A DNA stretch of 64,000 nucleotides from Pseudomonas rhizosphaerae (lineage in GTDB: Bacteria > Pseudomonadota > Gammaproteobacteria > Pseudomonadales > Pseudomonadaceae), in assembly GCF_000761155.1 (NCBI RefSeq), contig NZ_CP009533.1:2232001-2296000 (forward strand), in the 5' to 3' direction. The first letter of the stretch is position 1; every line of letters begins with the position of its first letter. This document shows positions 15,695-23,769 of this stretch, piece after piece. The notes beneath the pieces are model-generated. The model was not told the DNA's origin. It did not search any database and worked only from the letters and a program-made list of their open reading frames with translations. A program made the translations under genes and the position numbers.

Positions 15695-16576
15695 ATGAAC
15701 GCTGCACTGCCAGGCCACACGGCCAGCGCTGGGACCGATTCGGCAACCGGGCAACGGGCGACTCCCGAAACCCTGCTGCAGGTGGAGAACGTCAGCCTCG
15801 AATACCGCACCTCCGAACGGGTGGTGCGGGCCACGCATCAGGTCAGCTTCGAAGTCGATCGGGCCGATCGATTCGTCCTGCTCGGGCCTTCCGGGTGCGG
15901 CAAGTCCACGTTGCTCAAGGCTGTGGCGGGTTTCATCAAGCCCAGTGAAGGTCAGATCCGCCTCGCGGGTGAGCGGATCGAAGAGCCTGGCCCCGACCGG
16001 ATCGTGGTGTTTCAGGAGTTCGACCAGCTTCCGGCCTGGAAAACCGTGATCGAGAACGTGACGTTTCCGTTGCTGGCATCGCGCACGCTCCAGCGCGCCG
16101 AAGCCAACGAGCGGGCCCGTCACTACCTGGAGAAGGTCGGCCTGAGTGCCTTTGCCGATGCCTACCCACACACCCTCTCCGGCGGCATGAAAGCCCGCGT
16201 GGCAATCGCACGCGCGTTAGCCATGCAGCCGAAGATCCTGCTCATGGACGAGCCGTTCGCTGCGCTCGATGCGCTAACGCGGCGCAAGATGCAGGAAGAG
16301 CTGCTGGAGCTGTGGCAGGAAGTGCGCTTCACCCTGCTGTTCGTCACCCATTCCATCGAGGAAGCCTTGGTGGTGGGCAATCGCATTCTGCTGCTCTCAC
16401 CTCATCCCGGCCGGGTTCGGGCCGAGATCAACAGCCACCAGTTCGACCTGGGCAGCCTGGGCGGCGTGGACTTCCAGGCCAGTGCGCAGCGCATTCACCG
16501 GTTGCTGTTCGACGAAGGCGAGGAGCCGTCGATGGACCTTCCCGTGGATTTCCAGCACCTGCGCATCGCCTATTGA
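15695..16576 (+). CDS. ABC transporter ATP-binding protein, taurine/sulfonate/nitrate type
   Basis: A 293-residue ATPase. Walker A is GPSGCGKST (in LLGPSGCGKSTLLKAVAG), the signature is LSGGMKARVAIARAL, Walker B is ILLMDEPFAALD, and the switch histidine is in FVTHSIEEAL. The combination is typical of the SsuB/TauB/NrtD family. It starts 13 bases after the dioxygenase stop. It powers the importer formed with the next two products at the inner membrane. Confidence 0.92.
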   Translation: MNAALPGHTASAGTDSATGQRATPETLLQVENVSLEYRTSERVVRATHQVSFEVDRADRFVLLGPSGCGKSTLLKAVAGFIKPSEGQIRLAGERIEEPGPDRIVVFQEFDQLPAWKTVIENVTFPLLASRTLQRAEANERARHYLEKVGLSAFADAYPHTLSGGMKARVAIARALAMQPKILLMDEPFAALDALTRRKMQEELLELWQEVRFTLLFVTHSIEEALVVGNRILLLSPHPGRVRAEINSHQFDLGSLGGVDFQASAQRIHRLLFDEGEEPSMDLPVDFQHLRIAY

Positions 16577-16614
16577 CCTCGCTGCGTTGACCCCGCCGCA
16601 TTCGGAGCAAACCC

Positions 16615-17481
16615 ATGAGCCTTTCCCCACCCGTGCGTCAAGAGTATGAAGTGACGCTTGAGCCGTTCACTCAATCCGAACTGGTTCGCGACATTTCCCT
16701 GCCCCGTCGCATCTGGCAGCAGGCCTGGGTACGCAAGGGCGTGATCCTGTTGGCCCTGGCCGTGCTATGGGAACTCGCTGCCCGTTGGCAGAACAATGAC
16801 CTCCTGCTGCCCAGCTTTCTGCAGACCGCCAATGCGTTCATCGAGGGAGTTGCCAGTGGCGAATTGCTGAGCAAGGTGTGGATCTCCCTGACCGTGCTGA
16901 TCAAGGGCTACCTGATCGGCATCGTCCTGGCGTTCGGTCTGACCACCTTGGCAGTCTCGACCCAGTTGGGGCGCGACCTGCTCAGCACCTTGACCGCCAT
17001 GTTCAACCCGCTGCCAGCCATCGCGCTGTTGCCGCTGTCGTTGCTGTGGTTCGGCCTGGGCGAGAACAGCCTGATCTTCGTACTGGTGCATTCGGTGCTC
17101 TGGGCCCTGGCGCTGAACACCTACGCCGGCTTTCTCGGGGTATCCGAAACCCAGCGCATGGCCGGGCGCAACTATGGCCTGCGTGGCTTGCGCTTCGTCT
17201 GGCACATCCTGATTCCGGCGGCACTGCCGTCGATCCTGGCGGGCCTGAAGATCGGCTGGGCATTCGCCTGGCGCACCCTGATCGCCGCCGAACTGGTGTT
17301 CGGTGCGTCTTCGGGCAAGGGCGGCCTGGGCTGGTACATCTTCCAGAACCGCAACGAGCTGTACACCGACAAGGTCTTCGCCGGCCTGGCCGCCGTGATC
17401 CTGATCGGTTTGCTGGTGGAAAACCTGCTGTTCAACACCTTCGAACGTCTCACCATCAAGCGCTGGGGCATGCAGCGCTGA
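16615..17481 (+). CDS. ABC transporter permease, SsuC/TauC type
   Basis: A 288-residue permease of the binding-protein-dependent family. Six or so membrane segments are visible, and the EAA loop near GRNYGLRGLRFVWHILIPAALPSILAGLKIG contacts the ATPase. The ATG follows a GGAG site. It lies 38 bases after the ATPase gene in the same operon. Confidence 0.92.
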   Translation: MSLSPPVRQEYEVTLEPFTQSELVRDISLPRRIWQQAWVRKGVILLALAVLWELAARWQNNDLLLPSFLQTANAFIEGVASGELLSKVWISLTVLIKGYLIGIVLAFGLTTLAVSTQLGRDLLSTLTAMFNPLPAIALLPLSLLWFGLGENSLIFVLVHSVLWALALNTYAGFLGVSETQRMAGRNYGLRGLRFVWHILIPAALPSILAGLKIGWAFAWRTLIAAELVFGASSGKGGLGWYIFQNRNELYTDKVFAGLAAVILIGLLVENLLFNTFERLTIKRWGMQR

Positions 17482-17511
17482 GTCCATCCATCCCTGTCCA
17501 GAGCATTCAAC

Positions 17512-18513
17512 ATGGTATTTGCAAACAAGCTTTCCCTGGCCTGCGGGCTCGCTGCCGCGGTGTTGGCCGGCGGCGCCAGCGCCGAAGGCAAGATCAGCAT
17601 CGCCCAGCAGTTCGGCATCGGCTACCTCATCCTTGATGTGGTGCGTGACCAGCAGTTGATCGAGAAACACGGCAAAGAGCAGGGCGTGGACATCGAAGTG
17701 GACTGGAACAGCATATCCGGGGCCACTGCCATGAACGAGGCGTTGCTCGCCGGTGCTCTGGATGTGGTCTCGGCTGGGGTGCCACCGATGCTCACCGTGT
17801 GGGACCGGACCAAAGGCCGGCAGAACGTCAAGGCCATCGCTTCGTTGGGTTCGATGCCCAACTACTTGCTCAGCAACAACCCCGACGTGAAGACCCTGAA
17901 AGACTTCACCGACAAGGACCGCATCGCGGTGCCCGCCGCTGGCGTCGGTTTCCAGTCGCGCACCTTGCAACTGGAAACGGCCAAACTGTATGGCGACAAG
18001 GAATTCAAGAAATTCGACAACATCTCGGTGAGCATTCCCCATCCGGACGCGACCTCGGCATTGATCGCCGGCGGTTCGGAAATCAGCGCGCATTTCTCCA
18101 GCCCCCCATTCCAGTACCAGGCCCTGGAAAACCCCAAGGTGCACAAGGTGCTGAGCAGCTATGACATTCTCGGTGGGCCGGCCACCTTCAATGTGCTGTA
18201 CACCACCCAGAAATTCCACGACGACAACCCCAAGACCTACAAGGCCTTCTATGACGCGTTGGTGGAAGCGGCGCAGATCGTCAAGGCCGACAAGGTGGCT
18301 GCAGCCAAGACCTACATCCGGGTCGAGAAATCCACCCTGAGCGAAGCCTTCGTGGAGAAGATCGTCAAGGACCCGGAGATCGACTTCACCGTAGTGCCGC
18401 AACGCACCTTCATCTACGCCGAGCGCCTGCATGAGCTGGGTGTGCTGAAGAACAAGGCGCAGAGCTGGAAAGACTATTTCTTTGAAGAAGCGCACGGCGG
18501 CGAGGGCAGTTGA
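17512..18513 (+). CDS. ABC transporter substrate-binding protein, NMT1/SsuA-like
   Basis: A 333-residue periplasmic protein with a signal peptide ending near GGASAEG (about residue 24). The body has the NMT1/SsuA pattern: binding-lobe start ISIAQQFGIGYL, then WNSISGATAMNEALLAGALDVVSAG and later NYLLSNNPDVKTLKDF. It delivers a sulfonate-like anion to the permease. It is last in the operon; the intergenic spacing is short and the ribosome binding site weak. The substrate is inferred only from the family and the linked dioxygenase. Confidence 0.88.
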   Translation: MVFANKLSLACGLAAAVLAGGASAEGKISIAQQFGIGYLILDVVRDQQLIEKHGKEQGVDIEVDWNSISGATAMNEALLAGALDVVSAGVPPMLTVWDRTKGRQNVKAIASLGSMPNYLLSNNPDVKTLKDFTDKDRIAVPAAGVGFQSRTLQLETAKLYGDKEFKKFDNISVSIPHPDATSALIAGGSEISAHFSSPPFQYQALENPKVHKVLSSYDILGGPATFNVLYTTQKFHDDNPKTYKAFYDALVEAAQIVKADKVAAAKTYIRVEKSTLSEAFVEKIVKDPEIDFTVVPQRTFIYAERLHELGVLKNKAQSWKDYFFEEAHGGEGS

Positions 18514-18720
18514 TACCAAGTGTCGCGTGGTTTTTGCCTGGAAACCGAACTCAATGCGGGTCGCTCTATTGATCGGTGCATCTGTCACTGATTGAATCGG
18601 ACCCGGCAAGCTCGACGATCCGAGGCCTTTGCTGAGGTCGTCGGTCTTGCGCATCAAGCAGCCGCGTGCCGTTGCGGTCGTGTTGCTGCTGTTCGCGGGT
18701 TCTCATTCAAGGCTTTGATC

Positions 18721-19872
18721 ATGTCGTCGAGCAGTACCTTCGCCACCGCGTCGCCGGGTCGGCAAGCGCAGATTTCCACCCGTATTGCCTTCTTCATCGC
18801 CGGTTTCGCCATGGCCGCCTGGGCCCCGCTGGTGCCGCTGGCCAAGGCTCGGGCGCAGCTGAGTGAAGGTAGCCTGGGCCTGCTATTGCTGGGCCTGGGT
18901 GCCGGCTCGATTCTGGCCATGCCGTTGGCCGGTTACCTGTGCGCACGGTGGGGTTGCCGGCGGGTCATCGTCGGTGCCAGCGTGCTGATCTGCCTGATGC
19001 TGCCGCTGCTGGCCAGCGCCTCGACCCTGCCGCTATTGATCGCCGCCGTGCTGTTGTTCGGCGCCGGGATGGGGGCCATCGACTGCGCCATGAACATTCA
19101 GGCCGTGCTGGTCGAGAAGGCCAGTGGGCGGCCGATGATGTCCGGTTTCCACGGCTTGTTCAGTGTCGGTGGCATCCTCGGCGCAGGGGGCATGACCGCC
19201 TTGCTGGCACTGGGCCTGACACCGACGCTGGCAGCGCTCTGTGTGGTGGCGGTGACCCTTGCCGCCGTCATCAAGGCGGCGCCGAACCTGCTGCCTTACG
19301 GCAATGAAAGCGACGGCCCGCTGTTCGCCGTCCCGCGCGGCATCGTGCTGTTTCTCGGCGCGCTGTGCTTCATCGTCTTCCTCACCGAAGGTGCGATGCT
19401 CGACTGGAGCGCGGTGTTTCTGGTGTCCGAGCGGGGCATGGAACCGGCGTACGCCGGCCTGGGCTATGCAGCGTTCGCCACCACCATGACCATCGGCCGA
19501 CTGACCGGCGATGCCATCGTCGCCCGCGTCGGTGGTGCCCGCGTCACGTTGTTCGGTGGGTTGTGCGCAGCGGCCGGGCTGGCCTTGTCGCTCGCCGTTC
19601 CGGCATGGCCCGCCGCTCTGCTGGGCTACGCCCTGATCGGCGCCGGTTGCTCGAATATCGTGCCGGTGTTGTTCACCGCCGTCGGGCGCCAGACCACCAT
19701 GCCGCAGAGCGCCGCCATCCCGGCCATGACCTCGCTGGGGTATGCGGGTATTCTGGTGGGGCCAGCATTCATCGGTTTCGTCGCCCACGGCAGCAGCCTG
19801 TCGATCGCGCTGGGCGTGCTGATCGTGCTGCTGCTGTTCGTCGCCGCCAGCGGGCGCTACCTGCGAAACTGA
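18721..19872 (+). CDS. MFS transporter, YbjJ-like
   Basis: A 383-residue major facilitator with about 12 hydrophobic segments. The N-terminus IAFFIAGFAMAAWAPLVPLAKARAQLSE resembles YbjJ, and the helix 4-5 region GAIDCAMNIQAVLVEKASGRPMMSGFHGLFSVGG is characteristic of that family. The open frame extends further upstream, but this ATG after AAGG gives the family length. It is monocistronic by orientation and spacing. Substrate unknown. Confidence 0.82.
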   Translation: MSSSSTFATASPGRQAQISTRIAFFIAGFAMAAWAPLVPLAKARAQLSEGSLGLLLLGLGAGSILAMPLAGYLCARWGCRRVIVGASVLICLMLPLLASASTLPLLIAAVLLFGAGMGAIDCAMNIQAVLVEKASGRPMMSGFHGLFSVGGILGAGGMTALLALGLTPTLAALCVVAVTLAAVIKAAPNLLPYGNESDGPLFAVPRGIVLFLGALCFIVFLTEGAMLDWSAVFLVSERGMEPAYAGLGYAAFATTMTIGRLTGDAIVARVGGARVTLFGGLCAAAGLALSLAVPAWPAALLGYALIGAGCSNIVPVLFTAVGRQTTMPQSAAIPAMTSLGYAGILVGPAFIGFVAHGSSLSIALGVLIVLLLFVAASGRYLRN

Positions 19873-19945
19873 ACGGTCCGTGCGGGGGTCTACGCTGTAC
19901 GCTCACCAGTAGACTTTCCATCGTCACTCGATACGGAGTTCAGCC

Positions 19946-20437
19946 ATGCAATTGCACGGATCCTGTCACTGCGGTGCCGTCACCTTCAGCCTGCACAGCG
20001 CGCACCCTTATCCCTATCAGCGTTGCTACTGTTCGATTTGCCGCAAGACCCAGGGTGGCGGTGGCTACGCGATCAACCTCGGTGGCGAGGCTGCGAGCCT
20101 CAACGTTCAAGGGCGCAGCCACATTACCGTCTACCATGCGCGCCTTCCTGACGAAGACGGTACGGGCTCGCACCCTAGCAGCGCCGAGCGGCATTTTTGC
20201 CATCTGTGCGGCAGCGCGCTGTGGCTGTTCGACCCTGCATGGCCTGAGCTGGTACACCCGTTCGCCAGCGCTATCGACAGCGAACTGCCCGTGCCGCCTG
20301 AGCATACCCATCTGTTGCTCGATTCGAAGGCGGGATGGGTGGAGGTCAATGCGGGCAAGAACGACCTGCAGTTCCAGAAGTACCCGGAAGAATCACTCGC
20401 CCAATGGCACGAACGGCTTGGCCTGACCCAGGATTGA
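19946..20437 (+). CDS. GFA/CENP-V domain zinc-binding protein
   Basis: A 163-residue protein of the glutathione-dependent formaldehyde-activating enzyme family. Zinc ligands follow the family pattern: SCHCG (C7, C9), CYCSIC (C27, C29, C32) and HFCHLCG (C85, C88). The fold also shows the terminal motif WVEVNAGKNDLQFQKYPEESLAQWHERLG. A GGAG site lies 8 bases before the ATG. It may act on a glutathione adduct, but most family members have no proven substrate. Confidence 0.85.
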   Translation: MQLHGSCHCGAVTFSLHSAHPYPYQRCYCSICRKTQGGGGYAINLGGEAASLNVQGRSHITVYHARLPDEDGTGSHPSSAERHFCHLCGSALWLFDPAWPELVHPFASAIDSELPVPPEHTHLLLDSKAGWVEVNAGKNDLQFQKYPEESLAQWHERLGLTQD

Positions 20438-20563
20438 GCGGCAGTGCTGCCTTGGAAACATGGTGAATTACCTGCGCGGGTCTGCCAGGTCATGGTGCAG
20501 CGAACGCCTGAGGCGATTCATCCTCCAACGCCTGAACCCATTGTGATCGAGGACACGCTACCC

Positions 20564-20896
20564 ATGAAGTTGTCCCTACTGGCGACCGTGCTGCTGGGCG
20601 CGGCGCTGTCCCATTCGGCACTGGCCTTCGAGGCTACTGTGCAGAAACCGCCGCAGCAGGTCATCAACCTGGCTGCGAACGACACCTCGAACCCCTACAA
20701 CAGCCCTACACGACGCATCAATCCGAACAGTCGGCAGGGCACCACCGCGCCCAATCCGCAATTACGCCAGCCCACGCCGCGCACCGACAACCCACGGCCG
20801 CCGACGCTCGAGAACCGTGGTATCGGTAACGGCGAAAATCTGCGCCGTCCGGTCAATGGTACCCAGCAACCCCGCACCGCCCCTGGCACGCGGTGA
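20564..20896 (+). CDS. Secreted proline- and asparagine-rich small protein
   Basis: A 110-residue product with a clear signal peptide (LSLLATVLLGAALSHSALAF, cleavage after ALA). The mature part is of low complexity, rich in Pro, Asn, Arg and Thr (NPYNSPTRRINPNSRQG, TPRTDNPRPP), and probably disordered. The longer upstream reading frame lacks signal-peptide character, so the internal ATG was chosen. It precedes the PQQ dehydrogenase gene by 31 bases. Function unknown. Confidence 0.65.
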   Translation: MKLSLLATVLLGAALSHSALAFEATVQKPPQQVINLAANDTSNPYNSPTRRINPNSRQGTTAPNPQLRQPTPRTDNPRPPTLENRGIGNGENLRRPVNGTQQPRTAPGTR

Positions 20897-20927
20897 TCCC
20901 ACTTTTTCTCGCTGAAGGATAAGCCCT

Positions 20928-22073
20928 ATGTTGCAGAAGACCCTTTTGGCCTCAGCCTGTGCTGGCCTTGCCCTGTATGGAATGGCAGCTTCGGCCGCCA
21001 CGGTCACCACTTACCAGAGCGAACTGGGCCAGGTGACCGTGACCACCGTGGCCGAAGGCCTCAAATACCCGTGGGGCCTGGCTTTCCTGCCCGACAACAA
21101 GGGCATGTTGGTCACCGAGAAACCAGGTGATCTGCGTGTGATCAGCGGCGAGGGCAAGATCTCGTCACCCATCAGCGGTGTGCCGCAAGTGTGGGCGAAG
21201 AACCAGGGTGGCCTGCTCGACGTGGTGCTGTCGCCCGATTTCAAGGCTGACCGCATGGTCTACCTGTCGTATGCCGAACAGGGCGAAGATGGCAAGGGTG
21301 GTACCGCCGTGGGCCGCGGGCGTTTGTCTGAAGATCTGACCCATCTGGAAAATTTCACCACGATCTTCCGTCAGGAGCCCAAGCTGTCGGTGGGCAACCA
21401 CTTCGGCTCGCGCCTGGTGTTCGACCGTGACGGCTACCTGTTCATTGCCCTGGGCGAAAACAACCAGCGCTCGACGTCCCAGGACCTGGACAAACTACAG
21501 GGCAAGGTGGTGCGAATCTTCCCCGACGGCAAGATACCGAAGGACAACCCGTTCGTAGGCAAGAAAGGCGTGCGCCCGGAAATCTGGTCGTTCGGTCATC
21601 GCAACCAGCAGGGCGCCGCCTTGAATCCATGGACGGGGACGCTGTGGACCCATGAGCATGGCGCCAAGGGTGGCGACGAGCTCAATATCATCGAGCGTGG
21701 TGCCAATTACGGCTGGCCGCTGTACACCCACGGCATCAACTATTCCGGCGAACCGATTCCCGAAGCCAAAGGCAAAACCGGCCCAGGCATCACCGACCCT
21801 TTCCACGTCTGGGAGAAGTCGCCCGCCATCAGCGGCATGGCCTTCTATGACAATGACAAGTTCAAGCGCTGGAACCACAACCTGTTCATTGGTGCGCTGG
21901 CTTCCGAAGACCTCATCCGTTTGCAGTTCGAAGGCGACAAGGTGGTACACGAAGAGCGGTTGCTGGGCGAGCGCGGCGAACGTATCCGTGATGTGCGCCA
22001 AGGCCCGGATGGCTATTTGTATGTGCTGACCGATGACGACAACGGGGAATTGTTGAAGATCGGCCTGGAATGA
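20928..22073 (+). CDS. PQQ-dependent soluble aldose sugar dehydrogenase (YliI/Asd-like)
   Basis: A 381-residue periplasmic six-bladed beta-propeller. A signal peptide ends AASAA near residue 23. The propeller has the family motifs YPWGLAFLPDNKGMLVTEKPG, SVGNHFGSRLVFDRDGYLFIALGE (catalytic histidine region), SFGHRNQQGA and HEHGAKGGDELNII (calcium/PQQ region). It oxidises the anomeric carbon of aldoses in the periplasm using PQQ. A good AAGGA site precedes the ATG. No pqq genes are in the window. Confidence 0.9.
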   Translation: MLQKTLLASACAGLALYGMAASAATVTTYQSELGQVTVTTVAEGLKYPWGLAFLPDNKGMLVTEKPGDLRVISGEGKISSPISGVPQVWAKNQGGLLDVVLSPDFKADRMVYLSYAEQGEDGKGGTAVGRGRLSEDLTHLENFTTIFRQEPKLSVGNHFGSRLVFDRDGYLFIALGENNQRSTSQDLDKLQGKVVRIFPDGKIPKDNPFVGKKGVRPEIWSFGHRNQQGAALNPWTGTLWTHEHGAKGGDELNIIERGANYGWPLYTHGINYSGEPIPEAKGKTGPGITDPFHVWEKSPAISGMAFYDNDKFKRWNHNLFIGALASEDLIRLQFEGDKVVHEERLLGERGERIRDVRQGPDGYLYVLTDDDNGELLKIGLE

Positions 22074-22180
22074 GTGGGTACGTTTGATCGATTGAGTGAA
22101 ACCTCTTGGTCATCTTCGAGTCGATTGGTGGTCAATGGCCATCATGGCTTCGACCATTCCGCGTTCTCAAGAGGTTCAGC

Positions 22181-22834
22181 ATGATCGGTGTCATCATACC
22201 TGTGCATAACGAGCAGGCCAGTCTCGACCGGTGCCTGCAGTCGGTCATGCAGGCCGCGGAGCATGGCACCTTGTGCACCGAGCTGGTCCGCATCGTCGTG
22301 GTGCTCGATGACTGCAGCGATCATTCGCGGGATATCGCCCAACGCTATCCGGTGCGACTGATCGACATCACTGCCGGCAACCCGTTGGCGGCAAGAGCCG
22401 CGGGCGCTGATCATCTGGTTCACGCCGGCGCTCGCTGGTTGGCACTGACCGAGGCAGACGTTCGGGTACCCGATGATTGGCTGGCCGCGCAGTTGGCGTA
22501 TCAGGTCGACGCGGTTTGCGGGCGGGTGGATGCCGAACCTGGCGCGCGGAAGGGCGTTCCGGGTCAGCGGCGACGCCGTTCCATTGCCCTGGACGAATTG
22601 CGGCCTGGTGTCCATGGGGCGAATCTGGGTATCAGCACCGTCGCTTACATGGATGCCGGCGGCCTCAGCGCAGTGACTGGCCAGGACGAGATGCAACTGA
22701 TTCGTCGGGTAGAGGCCAACGGGCGACGTATCGCCTGGAGTGGTTCGGTGCGCGTCAGACGCTGCGCAGTAGTGGGCAGTGGCTACGGCGAGCCGGCACG
22801 ACTTCCGGCCCTGAGCAGGGCGAGTGGGTTCTGA
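22181..22834 (+). CDS. Glycosyltransferase family 2 protein
   Basis: A 217-residue GT-A enzyme. The N-terminus MIGVIIPVHNEQASLDRCLQS is the nucleotide-sugar binding start, VVVLDDCSDHS is the acidic motif after it, and LALTEADVRVPDDWL is the position of the metal-binding acidic motif (TEAD here in place of the usual DAD or DxD). It is short for the family, with no membrane segments. AGAGG precedes the ATG. The next gene encodes a second GT2 protein, 20 bases on, so they probably act together. Confidence 0.78.
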   Translation: MIGVIIPVHNEQASLDRCLQSVMQAAEHGTLCTELVRIVVVLDDCSDHSRDIAQRYPVRLIDITAGNPLAARAAGADHLVHAGARWLALTEADVRVPDDWLAAQLAYQVDAVCGRVDAEPGARKGVPGQRRRRSIALDELRPGVHGANLGISTVAYMDAGGLSAVTGQDEMQLIRRVEANGRRIAWSGSVRVRRCAVVGSGYGEPARLPALSRASGF

Positions 22835-22854
22835 AGACATGGTGAAGTTCTGAC

Positions 22855-23700
22855 ATGCTAAATGTAATCACGCTGGTACACGGCCGCGAACGGCAGCTGG
22901 ACAATGTCATCCGTGGGCTGGAGCAGGGCAGTGTGCTGCCGGACGCATTCTGGGTGGTGTTCATGAACCAGCCAGCGCGCAATCTGCACAGCGAGCTGTT
23001 TCCTATCCATTGCCGTGTCATCGACGATGGCTCCCATGGCCTGCCGCTGGCCAGGGCGCGCAATGCCGTTCGCCAATGCGAGGGTGAGCAATGGGTGTTC
23101 CTGGACGTGGACTGCATCCCCGGTCAGACCTTGCTGGCGGACTACGCCGATGCGCTGCGCAACCGGCCCGAGGCGTTGCACCTGGGCGAAGTGCGCTATC
23201 TGCCCAGCACGGCGCAGATGGAAGGTTGGACCCATGCCACGCTGGCGCGCGATGGAGTCGCCCATCCGTTGAGCCAGTACCGTGGCGAACCGGGCTCGGT
23301 GCTTGCGCATCATCTGTTCTGGTCACTCAATTTTGCCTGCACCCGTGAGGTGTTCGAGCGCATCGGCGGCTTCGACGAGGGGTATGTGGGCTACGGCGGC
23401 GAAGACACCGATTTCGCCTTCAGCGCGCGTCGGCAGGGTGTCGAGCTGAGAACGGCGGCGGCCCTGGCTTTTCATCAATACCATCCCACATGGCGTCCGC
23501 CGCTCAACCACTTCGACGCCATCGTGACCAACGCGCAGAGGTTTTATCTCCGCTGGCAGCAGTGGCCCATGGAGGGCTGGCTGACGGAGTTCGCCGAACG
23601 GGGGCTGATGAGATGGTCTCGCGACTCGCTGCAGATCCTTCGCCATCCCACCGACGATGAAGTCGATGCCTGCCTGGACCGGGCCGGCTCGGGGTTCTGA
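22855..23700 (+). CDS. Glycosyltransferase family 2 protein with galactosyltransferase-like C-terminus
   Basis: A 281-residue GT-A protein. VITLVHGRERQLDNVIRGL is the N-terminal sugar-nucleotide region, VFLDVDCIPGQ the DxD motif (D-V-D), and GGFDEGYVGYGGEDTDFAFSARR the C-terminal galactosyltransferase-like acceptor motif. It follows the first GT2 gene by 20 bases. The pair may build a surface or storage glycan, but no polymer export genes adjoin them. Confidence 0.82.
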   Translation: MLNVITLVHGRERQLDNVIRGLEQGSVLPDAFWVVFMNQPARNLHSELFPIHCRVIDDGSHGLPLARARNAVRQCEGEQWVFLDVDCIPGQTLLADYADALRNRPEALHLGEVRYLPSTAQMEGWTHATLARDGVAHPLSQYRGEPGSVLAHHLFWSLNFACTREVFERIGGFDEGYVGYGGEDTDFAFSARRQGVELRTAAALAFHQYHPTWRPPLNHFDAIVTNAQRFYLRWQQWPMEGWLTEFAERGLMRWSRDSLQILRHPTDDEVDACLDRAGSGF

Positions 23701-23769
23701 GACCTGGACTGATTCGGCAAAGATTACTGGCTTGCTTCGAGTGCGCCGCTGCTACGGGATTTGCGCAGA

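Noticed and set aside
23735..23760. A further REP copy after the second glycosyltransferase gene (TGCGCCGCTGCTACGGG).
   Set aside because: Only half of the palindrome is present, so it was left out of the repeat list as a remnant at best.
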